Assembly: GCA_002708825.1 (NCBI GenBank)
Contig: PAPF01000007.1
Coordinates: 205,572-269,571 of the forward strand
DNA: 64,000 nt
Source: Phyllobacteriaceae bacterium
GTDB lineage: Bacteria; Pseudomonadota; Alphaproteobacteria; Rhizobiales; Rhizobiaceae
Direction: 5' to 3'
The notes under the pieces: model-generated
Told to the model about the DNA's origin: nothing
The model's database searches: none
Seen by the model: only the letters and a program-made list of their open reading frames with translations
In this document: positions 8,816 through 18,504 of the stretch, piece by piece
Position numbering within the stretch: position 1 is the first letter of the stretch
How the letters are laid out: the number at the start of each line of letters is the position of its first letter
Translations under genes and position numbers: made by a program

Positions 8816-10012
8816 TCACGTCGCTTTTCGTGGCCGGATGACCGTGCGCGACAGGATGAGCGCGATATAGGCGGCAAAGAAGATGGCGAGGACATGGGCA
8901 AAGCCGTCGGGTCCGGAGATTTCCATTCCGACCCCGATGGCCGCAGGCCCGGCCAGCATGCCGAGCCCGTAGCAGAAGACGAAGGCGGCATTCGCCTGCA
9001 CCAGTTGCCGGCCGGTCAGCCGCGAGCCCAGATGCGCAAGGCCCACCGTGTAGAGCCCTGCCACGACGCCGCCCCAGACGAACAGGAGGGCCGCCGTCAG
9101 GTGCCAGTCGTGCGCGATGAATGGCAGCAACGCCATGCCGGCAAGGCCGGTCGCCGCGCAGGCCAGCAGGATGGTGCGCCGGTCCCGGACCCGGTCGCTG
9201 ATGATGCCGAGCGGGATCTGCAGCACGACATTGCCCAGTCCCACCATGGTCAGCAGGAGGGCCGCGCTTGCCTCGTCATATCCCACCCTGAGGCCGTAGA
9301 CGGGAAACAGCGCGAAGCCGCCTGTTTCCACGGCACCGAAGACGAAGACGGCGAAGGTGGCGGTCGGAACCAGGACGATGTAGCGCCAGAAGCCGGTTCC
9401 GCCGGAAAGCGCGTCGCCTTCCGACAGGTCCGGGGCATCGCGCTTGGCGAAGAGGACCGGCACGGCGGCCAGCGCGATCAGCACCAGCGTGAAGCCGAAA
9501 GGCAGGAAACCGTCCGATCCGAGCTGGGCGAAAATCCATGGACCGGCGGCAAAGCCGAGCGACAGGACCGTGGCATAGATGCCGAGAACGAAGCCGCGCC
9601 GCGCCGGCGGCGCGCAATGATTGATCCACGATTCCGACAGGATGAACAGGACGGTGATGGCGAAGTGCAGCGTCGCGCGCAGCACGAACCAACCGGCGAA
9701 GGAATCGGTGAAATGGAATCCCGCGAAGGACACGCCGCCGACGCCAAGCATGACCAGCACGACCGGAATCATGCCGAAACGCACCGCCAGGGGTGTGGCG
9801 AAGGGCGCGGCTGCCAGCGAGGCGAGGCCCGCGACCGCCGTGTTGAGCCCGATCATGCCGGCCGAAAAGCCGCGCCCTTCCAGCACGAAGGACAGCAGCG
9901 GCATGCCGAGACCGATGGCGATGCCGACCACGGATATGGAGGCGATGGCCGCGGCAAGGCCGCGCCACTGCACGGTCTCCTGCCCGGAACTGCCAGTGAA
10001 CTCGGGCTGCAT
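8816..10012 (-). CDS. MFS transporter
   Basis: A 398-residue inner-membrane protein with about 12 hydrophobic segments. The first segment contains GIAIGLGMPLLSFVLEGRG, and a hydrophilic loop sits near the middle around KRDAPDLSEGDALSG. The motif ISDRVRDRRTI in the second half resembles MFS motif A (cytoplasmic loop). It resembles YcaD/MFS_1-type permeases of unknown substrate. It is the last gene of the topA-rnr-DUF983-NUDIX-MFS run, 37 bases after the NUDIX gene. Confidence 0.8.
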   Translation of the reverse strand: MQPEFTGSSGQETVQWRGLAAAIASISVVGIAIGLGMPLLSFVLEGRGFSAGMIGLNTAVAGLASLAAAPFATPLAVRFGMIPVVLVMLGVGGVSFAGFHFTDSFAGWFVLRATLHFAITVLFILSESWINHCAPPARRGFVLGIYATVLSLGFAAGPWIFAQLGSDGFLPFGFTLVLIALAAVPVLFAKRDAPDLSEGDALSGGTGFWRYIVLVPTATFAVFVFGAVETGGFALFPVYGLRVGYDEASAALLLTMVGLGNVVLQIPLGIISDRVRDRRTILLACAATGLAGMALLPFIAHDWHLTAALLFVWGGVVAGLYTVGLAHLGSRLTGRQLVQANAAFVFCYGLGMLAGPAAIGVGMEISGPDGFAHVLAIFFAAYIALILSRTVIRPRKAT

Positions 10013-10049
10013 GCCGTGTTTCCGCCTTTGGCTGAGGCCTTGCCTGATG

Positions 10050-10793
10050 CTAGAGGACGTCGCGCCGGAACTGGCCGTTGATCATGCGGTAGAAGGGCGC
10101 CGGCCCGCAGGGCGTCAACTCGGGGTCGTCGGCGAGACGCTTGCCCAGTTCCTCGATGACCGTGCGGGTGATGATCGGGATGTCGGCTTCCACCGCCTCC
10201 GCGAAATCAAGCCACATCAACTCTTCCAGTTCCTGTGTCGGGCCGCCTTCCGGCAGTTCCAGTGCGGCCGAGTCGCGCCACACCGCGAAGAAGCGGGTAT
10301 CGAACCGGCGCACGCGTCCGGGCGGCGTGATGGCGCGCGCGACCATCCGCAAGCCTTCCAGCGACGGTGCCACGCCATGCGCGCAGAAGCCCTGCCAGTC
10401 GGCTGCCCTTGTCGTGAAGTCCTGCTTGTGGCCGATCAGGATGCCGGCTTCCTCATAGGTCTCGCGCACCGCGGACATGGCGATGGCACGGGCGCGGGCC
10501 GGTGTGAAGCGCGCCCGCGTCATGGCGTTCAGCTTGGTTGCCTCCGCCTCCGGGAGTTCTTCCGCCACCGGGATGCGCGCATCGGCGGGGTCGGTGCGCC
10601 CGCCGGGAAAGACGAACTTGCCGGGCATGAACGCGTGCTTGTGGTGCCGCTTGCCGAGCAGCACCTTCGGCTTGCTGCCGGACCGGTCGAGCAGCAGCAG
10701 CGTGGCCGCGTCGCGCGGCCGCAGCGGCCCCTTGCCAAGGGCGAAATCCTTGTTCTCCGCCTGATCGATCTGCGCGCGAGTCAGTCCGTCCAT
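10050..10793 (-). CDS. NUDIX hydrolase, NUDT19-like
   Basis: A 247-residue nucleoside-diphosphate-linked hydrolase. FMPGKFVFPGGR opens the fold, and the catalytic helix AVRETYEEAGIL carries the metal-binding RExxEE. About 50 residues separate the GG from that helix, longer than in the classic Nudix box, as in NUDT19-type coenzyme A or ADP-sugar hydrolases. The substrate is not deducible. It starts 6 bases after the DUF983 stop, so cotranslation is likely. Confidence 0.82.
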   Translation of the reverse strand: MDGLTRAQIDQAENKDFALGKGPLRPRDAATLLLLDRSGSKPKVLLGKRHHKHAFMPGKFVFPGGRTDPADARIPVAEELPEAEATKLNAMTRARFTPARARAIAMSAVRETYEEAGILIGHKQDFTTRAADWQGFCAHGVAPSLEGLRMVARAITPPGRVRRFDTRFFAVWRDSAALELPEGGPTQELEELMWLDFAEAVEADIPIITRTVIEELGKRLADDPELTPCGPAPFYRMINGQFRRDVL

Positions 10794-10799
10794 CGTCCG

Positions 10800-11243
10800 T
10801 CAGTCCTGTTCTGGATGTGTATCCGGTTCGTCATCGTTGCCGCCGAAACCGTGCATGTAAAGCGCCCATTGCAGGCCGACCACCGAACCCTTCACCGGTT
10901 GCAGGATGGCCAGCGACATGGCGATCGTGACGGGCACCCAGATGGCCAGGTGCTGCCAGTTGGAAAGCGTATACATCCGCTCCACGCCCATGAAGGCGCC
11001 GACCACGATATGGCCGACGATGAAGATGACGAGATAGGCCGGCAGGTCGTCGGCGCGATGGTGGTGGATGGCCTCGCCGCATTGGGCGCACGTATCCACC
11101 GTCTTGGTGAACCCCTTGAAGAGCTTGCCTTCGCCGCAATTCGGACAGCGCCCGCGCCAGCCGCGCCGCATGGCCTGCCCCAGGGCGCGCGCCGGGCGCC
11201 CGCTATGCGCTTCGCCTCCGAACTGGCGGATATCGTGTGTCAT
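10800..11243 (-). CDS. DUF983 membrane protein with zinc-ribbon N-terminus
   Basis: A 147-residue protein. The N-terminal part has CPNCGEGKLFKGF and CAQCGEAIHHH, two CxxC knuckles that should bind zinc. Two membrane segments follow (LPAYLVIFIVGHIVVGAF and LAIWVPVTIAMSLAI). This is the standard DUF983 layout. The start overlaps the rnr stop by four bases (ATGA). The function is unknown; the position beside rnr is common in alphaproteobacteria. Confidence 0.85.
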   Translation of the reverse strand: MTHDIRQFGGEAHSGRPARALGQAMRRGWRGRCPNCGEGKLFKGFTKTVDTCAQCGEAIHHHRADDLPAYLVIFIVGHIVVGAFMGVERMYTLSNWQHLAIWVPVTIAMSLAILQPVKGSVVGLQWALYMHGFGGNDDEPDTHPEQD

Positions 11244-13543
11244 CGTCTTCCCTTGCCCCCGGATCGGCCCTTCGCAACCCGCGGCCGTGCGCGAGAGCCT
11301 GCCTTTGTCTTGTGAAAGGAACGTGTCATTCCCGGCAACGGCCGCGCATCGCTGGCCATGGCCATCAGGATGGACCCGGCCATCGGCGCAATCTCGACCA
11401 GTTCCACCTCGACCTTGTCACCGAGGCGCCAGCCTTCGCCGGATGCGCCGCCGACCACGGCATGGGATGCCTCGTCGTAGTGGAAATATTCGTCGCCGAG
11501 CTTGGAGATGGGGATGAACCCGTCGGCACCGAATTGCGGCAGTTGCACGAAAAGGCCGGCCTTTGTCACGCCCGTGATGCGGCCGTCGAAGACCTGGCCC
11601 ACCTGGTCGGCCAGATGCGAGGCGATCAGCCGGTCCACGGTTTCGCGTTCGGCCGCCATGGCGCGCCGTTCGGTCGCCGAGATCAGCGCCGAGATGTCGT
11701 CGAGTCGCGCTTCCTCGTCCTTCGTCAGTCCGTCCCCGCCGAGCTTGAGCGCCCGGATCAGCGCACGGTGGACGATCAGGTCGGCGTAGCGGCGGATCGG
11801 CGAGGTGAAATGGGCGTAGCGCTGCAGGTTGAGGCCGAAATGCCCGATATTGGCCGGCGAATAGACCGCCTGGCTCTGGCTGCGCAGCACGACCTCGTTG
11901 ACCAGCGCCTCGTTTTCGGTGTTGTCGACGGCGGACAGGATGGTGTTGAACTGGGCCGGGCGCAATTGCGCGCCACGCGCAAGCGACAGCCCGACGGTGC
12001 GCAGGAACTCGCGCAGGCTCTCCTGCTTGGCCAGCGAAGGCACGTCATGCACGCGGTAGACGAGTGCCTGGCTTTGCGTCTCCAGCGTCTCGGCAGCCGA
12101 CACATTGGCCTGGATCATGTATTCCTCGACCAGCCTGTGCGCGTCGAGACGGTCCGGCACCGTGACCCGGTCCACGGTTCCGTCCTCCTTCAGCAGGATC
12201 TTGCGTTCCGGCAGGTCCAGTTCCAGCGGTTCGCGATTGGCCCGGCCCTGCGCCAGCACGCGATAGGCGGCCCAGAGCGGCTTGAGAACGGTTTCGAGGA
12301 TGGGGCCGGTCTTCTCGTCGGGTGCGCCGTCGATGGCCGCTTGCGCCTGCACATAGGCCAGCCGCGCCGACGACCGCATCATGATGCGGTGGAAGGAATG
12401 CCTGAGCTTGCGCCCCTTGGCGGAGAAGACCATGCGCACGGCCAGCGCCGGGCGGTCCACGTTCTCCTTCAGCGAGCACAGGTCGTTGGAAATCCGTTCC
12501 GGGAGCATCGGCACGACACGGTCGGGGAAATAGACCGAATTGCCACGTTTCAGGGCTTCCCGGTCGAGCGCCGAGCCGGACCGCACGTAGTTCGCGACAT
12601 CGGCGATGGCGACGGTCACGATGTGGCCGCCCGGATTGTCCGGGTCGCTGTCGGGTTCGGCATGAATGGCGTCGTCATGGTCCTTGGCGTCCGCCGGATC
12701 GATGGTGACGAGATCCATGTCGCGCCAGTCCTCGCGCCCTTCCATGTCGGCCGGCTTTGCCGCTTCGGCCTCGGCAATGACCTCCGGGGGAAAGACATGC
12801 GGGATTTCATGGGCATGGATGGCGATCATGGAGATCGCCTTTTCCGACGCGACCGAACCGATCACGGCCATCACCTTCGCGCGGCCAAGGCCATGGCGCG
12901 GACTGCGGCCCGGCTGCACTTCAACGAGATCGCCGGGTTTCGCGTCGCCCCGGTCTTCCGCCTCGACGACGAGTTCGTCCTGCTTGCGGTCGACCGGTTC
13001 GATGCGCAGGCTGCCGTCGGCCAGTTCGCGGAAGACGCCGAGCACGGCATCGCGCCGCTTGTCCAGCACCTTCATCACGCGGGCCGAATAGGCCGGTCCC
13101 TCGTCGCGGTCCGAGGCGAAGGTCTTGGCAAGGACGCGGTCGCCGACACCGGGCTGGCGCCCGGTCGCATGGCGGGCGGTCTTGACGGCCACGACCGGCG
13201 CCACGCCATCCGCCTCGTCCCATTCCATCGGCCGCGCCACCAGTCCGCCATCGCTGTCGCGGCCGAAGATCTCCAGCACCGTGACCTGGGGCAGGGCGCC
13301 CGGGCGCGAAAGGCGCTTGCGCCGCTTTTCGATCAGGCCCTCGTCCTGCAATTCGCGCAGCATCTGCTTGAGTTCGACGCGCGCATCGCCCTTCAGGTTG
13401 AAGGCCTTGGCCAGTTCCCGTTTGCCCGCCGCATCCGGATTCTCCGCTATGTAGCGCAGGATCTCGTCGCGCGTTGGCATGTGTGCATTGCGCGCCGGCC
13501 TTTCGGTCCGGTTCTTTCCGGTTCCAGGCAGCCGGCGCGCCAT
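11240..13543 (-). CDS. rnr: ribonuclease R
   Basis: A 767-residue 3'-5' exoribonuclease of the RNB family that degrades structured RNA. Order: N-terminal winged helix (ILRYIAENPDAAGKRELAKA), cold-shock-like domains, RNB catalytic domain with TIDPADAKDHDDAIHAE, whose aspartates hold the magnesium, then an S1 domain (RITGVTKAGLFVQLPQFGAD) and a short basic tail rich in Arg/Lys. Its ATG overlaps the topA stop by one base (TGATG), so translation is probably coupled to topA. A second in-frame start at 13480 would remove a basic N-terminal extension. Confidence 0.95.
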   Translation of the reverse strand: MARRLPGTGKNRTERPARNAHMPTRDEILRYIAENPDAAGKRELAKAFNLKGDARVELKQMLRELQDEGLIEKRRKRLSRPGALPQVTVLEIFGRDSDGGLVARPMEWDEADGVAPVVAVKTARHATGRQPGVGDRVLAKTFASDRDEGPAYSARVMKVLDKRRDAVLGVFRELADGSLRIEPVDRKQDELVVEAEDRGDAKPGDLVEVQPGRSPRHGLGRAKVMAVIGSVASEKAISMIAIHAHEIPHVFPPEVIAEAEAAKPADMEGREDWRDMDLVTIDPADAKDHDDAIHAEPDSDPDNPGGHIVTVAIADVANYVRSGSALDREALKRGNSVYFPDRVVPMLPERISNDLCSLKENVDRPALAVRMVFSAKGRKLRHSFHRIMMRSSARLAYVQAQAAIDGAPDEKTGPILETVLKPLWAAYRVLAQGRANREPLELDLPERKILLKEDGTVDRVTVPDRLDAHRLVEEYMIQANVSAAETLETQSQALVYRVHDVPSLAKQESLREFLRTVGLSLARGAQLRPAQFNTILSAVDNTENEALVNEVVLRSQSQAVYSPANIGHFGLNLQRYAHFTSPIRRYADLIVHRALIRALKLGGDGLTKDEEARLDDISALISATERRAMAAERETVDRLIASHLADQVGQVFDGRITGVTKAGLFVQLPQFGADGFIPISKLGDEYFHYDEASHAVVGGASGEGWRLGDKVEVELVEIAPMAGSILMAMASDARPLPGMTRSFHKTKAGSRARPRVAKGRSGGKGRR

Positions 13544-16158
13544 CAGGCCGTCTTCTTCTTCGCGGCGGTCTTTTTTGCCGCCGCCGGCTTTTTCGCGGAC
13601 TTGGCCGGGGCAGCCTTGCGGGCCGGCTTTTTCCCGCCGCCGGATTTCGCCGCCCGTTCCGCGATCAGTGCCAGCGCCTCTTCCAGCGTCACCGATTGCG
13701 GATCCTTGCCATTGGGCAGGGTGGCGTTGACCTTCTCCCAGTTGACATAGGGGCCATAACGGCCATCGCGCACGGTTATGGCGCCGCCATCAGGATGCTC
13801 GCCCAGTTCCTTCAATGCCGCGGGCTTGGCGCGCCCGCGCCCCGCGCCCTTGGCTGCCTTTTCGGCCAACACGGAAACCGCCCGGTTGATGCCGATGGAA
13901 AACACGTCCTCGATGCTCTCCAGGTTGGCATAGGTGCCGTCATGGAGCACGAAGGGACCATAGCGGCCGAGGCCCGCCGAAATCATCTTTCCCGTCTCGG
14001 GATGCTGGCCCACGTCGCGCGGCAGGTTGATGAGCGCAAGCGCCTTTTCATGGTCCATGTCGGCCGGCTGCCAGCCCTTGGGCAGGCTGGAACGCTTGGC
14101 ATCCTTGCCTTCGCCGCGTTGCACATAGGGGCCAAAGCGCCCGGAGCGCAGCGTGATTTCCTCGCCCGTATAGGGATCGTTGCCCAGCACCTTGTTGCCG
14201 TCTTCCAGTCCGGCGCCGTCCCCGCTGCCTTCCCCGTTCTCGCCAAGCTGGCGCGTGAAGCCGCATTCGGGATAGTTCGAGCAGCCGACGAAGGCGCCAT
14301 ACTTGCCGAGCTTGAGCGACAACTGGCCATTGCCGCATTTCGGGCAGATGCGCGGGTCCGATCCGTCCTCGCGCGCCGGAAAGGCCAGCGGCGCCAGTTC
14401 CTCGTTCAGCGCTTCCAGAACGTCGGAAACACGCAATTCCTTCGTCTCGTCCACGGCGGCCGTGAAATCGCGCCAGAAATCGCGCAGCACCTCGCGCCAG
14501 GACAGCCTGCCGTCTGAAATCTCGTCGAGCTTCTCCTCAAGGCCCGCCGTGAAATCATATTCGACGTAGCGGCTGAAGAAGTTCTCCAGGAAGGCGGTCA
14601 CCACCCGGCCCTTGGAACCGGGAATGAGCTTGCGCTTGTCGATGGTGACATATTCGCGGTCCTGCAGCGTCTGGAGCGTTGCCGCATAGGTGGAGGGCCG
14701 GCCGATGCCCAGTTCTTCCATCTTCTTGATCAGCGAGGCTTCCGAATAGCGCGGGGGCGGCTCGGTGGAATGTTCCGAAACGTCGATGGACTCACGATCG
14801 ACATGCTCGCCGGAACGGATTTCCGGCAGGCGGCCGTCTTCCTCGTCGTCGGTGTCCTCGTCGCGGCTCTCGGTATAGGCCGCAAGAAATCCGTCAAAGC
14901 GGATCACCTGGCCATTGGCGCGCAATTCCGCCGTCCTGCCGCCACCCGAAGCGATGATGTCAACCGTGGTGCGTTCCAGTTCGGCAGCGTTCATCTGGCT
15001 GGCGATGGCGCGTTTCCAGATCATTTCGTAGAGGCGGAACTGGTCGTTGTCGAGATGGGCGCGAACCGAGGCCGGCGTGCGCGAGAAGTCGGTCGGGCGG
15101 ATGGCCTCGTGGGCCTCCTGCGCGTTCTTGGCCTTGGTCGAATAGTGGCGCGGCTTTTCCGGCAGATACTTCGCGCCGAATTCCTTGCCGATGGTCTCGC
15201 GCGCCGCGGCAATGGCCTCGGGGGCCATCTGCACGCCGTCGGTACGCATGTAGGTGATCAGGCCGGCCGTCTCGCCGCCCACGTCAACGCCTTCATAGAG
15301 GCGCTGCGCCACCTGCATGGTGCGTGTCGCACCGTAACCGAGCCGCGACGAGGCGGCCTGCTGCAAGGTGGACGTGGTGAAGGGAGGCGCAGGATTGCGC
15401 TTGGCAGGCTTGGCCTCCACCGATGCAACCTTGAAGGTGGAGCCTTCCAGGACCTTGCGGATGGCCTCGGCCTGCTCGGCGCTGGTAATGTCCAGCTTCT
15501 GCGCCTTCTTGCCGTCGAATGTTGTCAGGCGGGCCTGGAAGGAATCGCCGCGCGGCGTCAGGAATGTGCCCGCTACCAGCCAGTAAGCCTCGCGCACGAA
15601 GCGCTCGATCTCGGCTTCGCGGTCGCAGACGAGCCTCAGCGCGACGGACTGCACGCGGCCGGCCGAGCGTGCGCCGGGCAGCTTGCGCCAGAGCACCGGC
15701 GAAAGGGTGAAGCCGACGAGATAGTCGAGTGCCCGGCGTGCCAGGTAGGCTTCGACAAGCGGTGCGTCGATCTCGCGCGGATTGGCCATCGCGTCCAGCA
15801 CCGCGTTCTTGGTGATGGCATTGAAGACGACGCGCCGCACCGGCTTGTCCTTGATCGCCCTTTTCTGCTTGAGCACCTCCAGCACGTGCCAGGAAATGGC
15901 TTCGCCCTCGCGATCCGGGTCGGTCGCAAGGAACAGCGAATCGGCTTCCTTCACCGCCTTTGAGATTTCCGTCAGGCGTTTTGCCGACGCCGTGTCCACC
16001 TGCCAGGACATGGCGAAGTCCTCGTCGGGGCGCACGGAACCGTCCTTGGGCGGCAGGTCCCGTACATGGCCGAAGGAAGCCAGAACCTTGTAGTTCTTGC
16101 CCAGATACTTGTTGATCGTTTTCGCCTTTGCTGGCGATTCGACAATCACGACGTCCAT
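13543..16158 (-). CDS. topA: DNA topoisomerase I
   Basis: An 871-residue type IA topoisomerase that relaxes negative supercoils. The TOPRIM domain begins VIVESPAKAKTINKYLG and holds DPDREGEAISWH; the active-site tyrosine is in ITYMRTDGV. One classical zinc ribbon remains (CPKCGNGQ...CSNYPECGF), followed by three degenerate C-terminal repeats (SGRFGPYVQ, GRYGPFVLHDG, GRYGPYVNW), the alphaproteobacterial arrangement. The last 40 residues are Lys/Ala-rich (KKTAAKKKTA), a histone-like DNA-binding tail. It is the first gene of a five-gene operon. Confidence 0.96.
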   Translation of the reverse strand: MDVVIVESPAKAKTINKYLGKNYKVLASFGHVRDLPPKDGSVRPDEDFAMSWQVDTASAKRLTEISKAVKEADSLFLATDPDREGEAISWHVLEVLKQKRAIKDKPVRRVVFNAITKNAVLDAMANPREIDAPLVEAYLARRALDYLVGFTLSPVLWRKLPGARSAGRVQSVALRLVCDREAEIERFVREAYWLVAGTFLTPRGDSFQARLTTFDGKKAQKLDITSAEQAEAIRKVLEGSTFKVASVEAKPAKRNPAPPFTTSTLQQAASSRLGYGATRTMQVAQRLYEGVDVGGETAGLITYMRTDGVQMAPEAIAAARETIGKEFGAKYLPEKPRHYSTKAKNAQEAHEAIRPTDFSRTPASVRAHLDNDQFRLYEMIWKRAIASQMNAAELERTTVDIIASGGGRTAELRANGQVIRFDGFLAAYTESRDEDTDDEEDGRLPEIRSGEHVDRESIDVSEHSTEPPPRYSEASLIKKMEELGIGRPSTYAATLQTLQDREYVTIDKRKLIPGSKGRVVTAFLENFFSRYVEYDFTAGLEEKLDEISDGRLSWREVLRDFWRDFTAAVDETKELRVSDVLEALNEELAPLAFPAREDGSDPRICPKCGNGQLSLKLGKYGAFVGCSNYPECGFTRQLGENGEGSGDGAGLEDGNKVLGNDPYTGEEITLRSGRFGPYVQRGEGKDAKRSSLPKGWQPADMDHEKALALINLPRDVGQHPETGKMISAGLGRYGPFVLHDGTYANLESIEDVFSIGINRAVSVLAEKAAKGAGRGRAKPAALKELGEHPDGGAITVRDGRYGPYVNWEKVNATLPNGKDPQSVTLEEALALIAERAAKSGGGKKPARKAAPAKSAKKPAAAKKTAAKKKTA

Positions 16159-16302
16159 GAAAATCCCGGAAAACTTCTCTTGAGCCGCATTCGGAAGCCT
16201 TGCCTTGTGGCAGGTCGCCGCCGTGCCGTCAAATGGCTGCGCAAATCGGCGAGGTCAAGCCCACCCGGCAAAACCGCCGGAACCGGGACTGCAGCATATG
16301 CA

Positions 16303-16331
16303 ATTTTAAGTTGTATATTTGATGCTTGCAA
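16303..16331 (-). promoter_or_regulatory. candidate topA operon promoter
   Basis: On the minus strand TTGCAA (16326-16331) and TAAAAT (16303-16308) are 17 bases apart, in an AT-rich patch otherwise unusual here. The leader to topA would be about 138 bases. The TTGCAA is self-complementary, and on the plus strand it lies 16 bases before TATCGT, so it may serve divergent promoters for topA and for the small gene at 16434. Confidence 0.45.
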
Positions 16332-16433
16332 TTATCAAAGGTTGTAATATCGTAGCGTCATGCCGTCAGGGTGGCAATCGGCGGACCGTTCAACACTGCC
16401 GCCCCCATGACGGCAGAAACCGGAAGGATGGCC

Positions 16434-16655
16434 ATGCACAAGTCCCAGCCCCACTACAACCGGACCGACAGGCTTGATTTCATCCAGTCCATGCTCGGCC
16501 AGTTGCACATGATGGCGCAGGCGGAACGCTGTGACGTTCTCGCCTACTTCATCGAGATGGCCTATGTCGAGTGCTCCGACATCATTCGTGGCCAGCGTCC
16601 CGGCCGTCTCGACCAGGAAACGGGTAAGCGGCGCAAGATCGCCCAGCAGGCGTGA
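16434..16655 (+). CDS. small conserved hypothetical protein
   Basis: A 73-residue soluble protein, beginning MHKSQPHYNRTDRLDFIQSM and ending in a basic GKRRKIAQQA. The start is set by GGAAGG six bases upstream; the ATG at 16428 also fits. The central segment (LGQLHMMAQAERCDVLAYFI) looks helical, with no signal peptide. I recall similar proteins in rhizobia but know no function. It is divergent from topA and convergent with dprA. Confidence 0.6.
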   Translation: MHKSQPHYNRTDRLDFIQSMLGQLHMMAQAERCDVLAYFIEMAYVECSDIIRGQRPGRLDQETGKRRKIAQQA

Positions 16656-16702
16656 GGGGACAGATGCGCGTCCGGTCCGTCGCATGGCGCGCCGCCGCAT
16701 CG

Positions 16703-17842
16703 TCAAAGCAGGATCGATACCTGGTTCCCGGCATGGCGTTCCAGCCGGCCGGCCAGGTCGAGTTCGATCAGGACAAGCTGTACCTGGGCCGGTTTCAGCC
16801 CGGTATGGCGGATGACCTCGTCCACATGGACGGGGCTGGGGCCCAAAGCCTGGATGACGCGGGTTCGCTCGTCGTCTCCAGGCGGCGGCGCCGGCATCAG
16901 GTCTTCCTGCTCTTCAAGGTCGCAGGCACCGGCGAACAGGTCGCGCTGGTTTCCTGTCATCGGGGCAAGGTGGGAAATGATGTCGCCCGCCTCCGTCACA
17001 ACGCTGGCCCCGTTCTTCAGGAGGCTGTTGGAGCCGCCGGCGCGCGGGTCCAGCGGCGATCCGGGCACGGCGAAGACCGCGCGGCCCATCTCGCCGGCCA
17101 GCCGCGCCGAGATCAGCGAGCCGGAGCGCAACGCGGCTTCAACGACGACAAGACCGAAGGCGAGACCGGCGATCAGCCGGTTGCGGCGCGGAAAGTCCTG
17201 GGCGCGGGGCTGCCAGTGAAAGGGCATTTCGGAGACGACGGCGCCGCCATGGGCGACGATCGCCTCCATCAGCGGCACGTTTTCCGGCGGGTAGGGGTGG
17301 GACAGCCCGCCGGCCAGCACGGCCACGGTTCCGCCTTCCAGCGCGCCCTCATGGGCAGCGGTGTCGATGCCGCGTGCCAGGCCGGAAACGGTCACATGGC
17401 CTTGGGCCGCGAGGTCGCGCGCCAGCATGCGCGCCATCTTCATGCCGGACAGCGAGGCATTGCGCGCGCCCACGATGGCGCAGGCCGGATGGCCGAACAC
17501 GGCCGGATCGCCCCGGAACATGATCACCGGGGGCGGCGCGGGCATGGTTTTCAGCATCGCCGGATAGTCGGCCTCGCCGATGGCCGAAACGATCGCACCT
17601 GCGCCTTGTGCCGCCTCCAGTTCCCGCTCCACTTCCGTTTCGTGGGGAATGCGCGGCGGCTTGCGGGCGCCGCCGCGCGCGGCAAGCTCGGGCAGGGCCT
17701 CCAGCGCCGCGCCTGCCGAACCGTAGCGGTTGATGAGGTCGCGAAACGTGGCCGGCCCGACATTCTCGGTGCGGATCAGGCGCAGCCATTGCAGCCTCTG
17801 CCTGTCGCTCAACCGGAATGCGCGGGTCGGCTGATCCATCAT
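16703..17842 (-). CDS. dprA: DNA-processing protein DprA
   Basis: A 379-residue protein that loads RecA on incoming single-stranded DNA during transformation. Order: N-terminal SAM-like helical domain ([21 protein letters not shown]), the Rossmann core with [42 protein letters not shown] and [15 protein letters not shown], and a C-terminal winged helix ([20 protein letters not shown]). The start overlaps the plsY stop as ATGA. No com genes are in the window, so a role in competence is only the family expectation. Confidence 0.93.
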   Translation of the reverse strand: MMDQPTRAFRLSDRQRLQWLRLIRTENVGPATFRDLINRYGSAGAALEALPELAARGGARKPPRIPHETEVERELEAAQGAGAIVSAIGEADYPAMLKTMPAPPPVIMFRGDPAVFGHPACAIVGARNASLSGMKMARMLARDLAAQGHVTVSGLARGIDTAAHEGALEGGTVAVLAGGLSHPYPPENVPLMEAIVAHGGAVVSEMPFHWQPRAQDFPRRNRLIAGLAFGLVVVEAALRSGSLISARLAGEMGRAVFAVPGSPLDPRAGGSNSLLKNGASVVTEAGDIISHLAPMTGNQRDLFAGACDLEEQEDLMPAPPPGDDERTRVIQALGPSPVHVDEVIRHTGLKPAQVQLVLIELDLAGRLERHAGNQVSILL

Positions 17843-18453
17843 CCCTTGGAACCGATTTTCGATTCCGTGCCAGACAGAAGGCGCGAAATGTTCTGGCGAT
17901 GCTTGATGTAGACGATCGTGCTCATCACGAGAAACAGCACTGCCGGCCCGGTCTGCCCGAGGAGCCACAGGACGACGGGAACCACCACGGCCGCCGTCAG
18001 CGCGGCCAGCGAGGAATAGCGGAACAGGAAGGCCATGGAGAGCCATGTCAGTGCGAAGGCCAGCAGGCCCTGCAAGCTTGCGCCGAGCAGCACGCCGAGA
18101 TAGGTGGCCACGCCCTTGCCGCCCTTGAACTTCAGCCAGACCGGGTAAAGATGGCCGAGAAAGGCGCCGAACCCGGCAACGAGCCCGAATTCCTGGCCCC
18201 AGCGTGAGGCAACGAGCACGGGAATCGTGCCTTTCAGCGCATCCGCCAGCAGCGTCAGCGCCGCCAGTTTCCTGTTGCCGGTGCGCAGCACGTTGGTCGC
18301 CCCGATATTGCCCGAGCCGATGGCGCGCACATCGCCAAGTCCTGCCATGCGCGTAAGGATCAGACCGAACGGGATGGACCCGCTCAGATATCCCAGCACC
18401 AGTGCGAGGATGAGGCCCGCGCCGTCTGCCTGCAAGTCGATTGCCCCGATCAT
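17839..18453 (-). CDS. plsY: acyl-phosphate glycerol-3-phosphate acyltransferase
   Basis: A 204-residue inner-membrane enzyme that transfers an acyl group from acyl-phosphate to glycerol-3-phosphate, the first step of phospholipid synthesis. Signature loops are present: [24 protein letters not shown], and [21 protein letters not shown] (phosphate-binding). There are several hydrophobic spans. It lies between the pyr genes and dprA, the usual rhizobial order, and overlaps dprA by four bases. Confidence 0.95.
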   Translation of the reverse strand: MIGAIDLQADGAGLILALVLGYLSGSIPFGLILTRMAGLGDVRAIGSGNIGATNVLRTGNRKLAALTLLADALKGTIPVLVASRWGQEFGLVAGFGAFLGHLYPVWLKFKGGKGVATYLGVLLGASLQGLLAFALTWLSMAFLFRYSSLAALTAAVVVPVVLWLLGQTGPAVLFLVMSTIVYIKHRQNISRLLSGTESKIGSKG

Positions 18454-18504
18454 GTCGCATCCCTTCCGGTGCGGCGCGGTCAGGCCGGATCCCTGCGCCG
18501 CATC

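Noticed and set aside
8693-10081. Long plus-strand open frame opposite the MFS gene
   Set aside because: It is an antisense shadow; the minus strand has a clear transporter, and the plus-strand protein is low-complexity and charged.
11237-13750. Very long plus-strand open frame opposite rnr
   Set aside because: It mirrors the codon pattern of rnr, which has all catalytic motifs, and has no recognisable domain.
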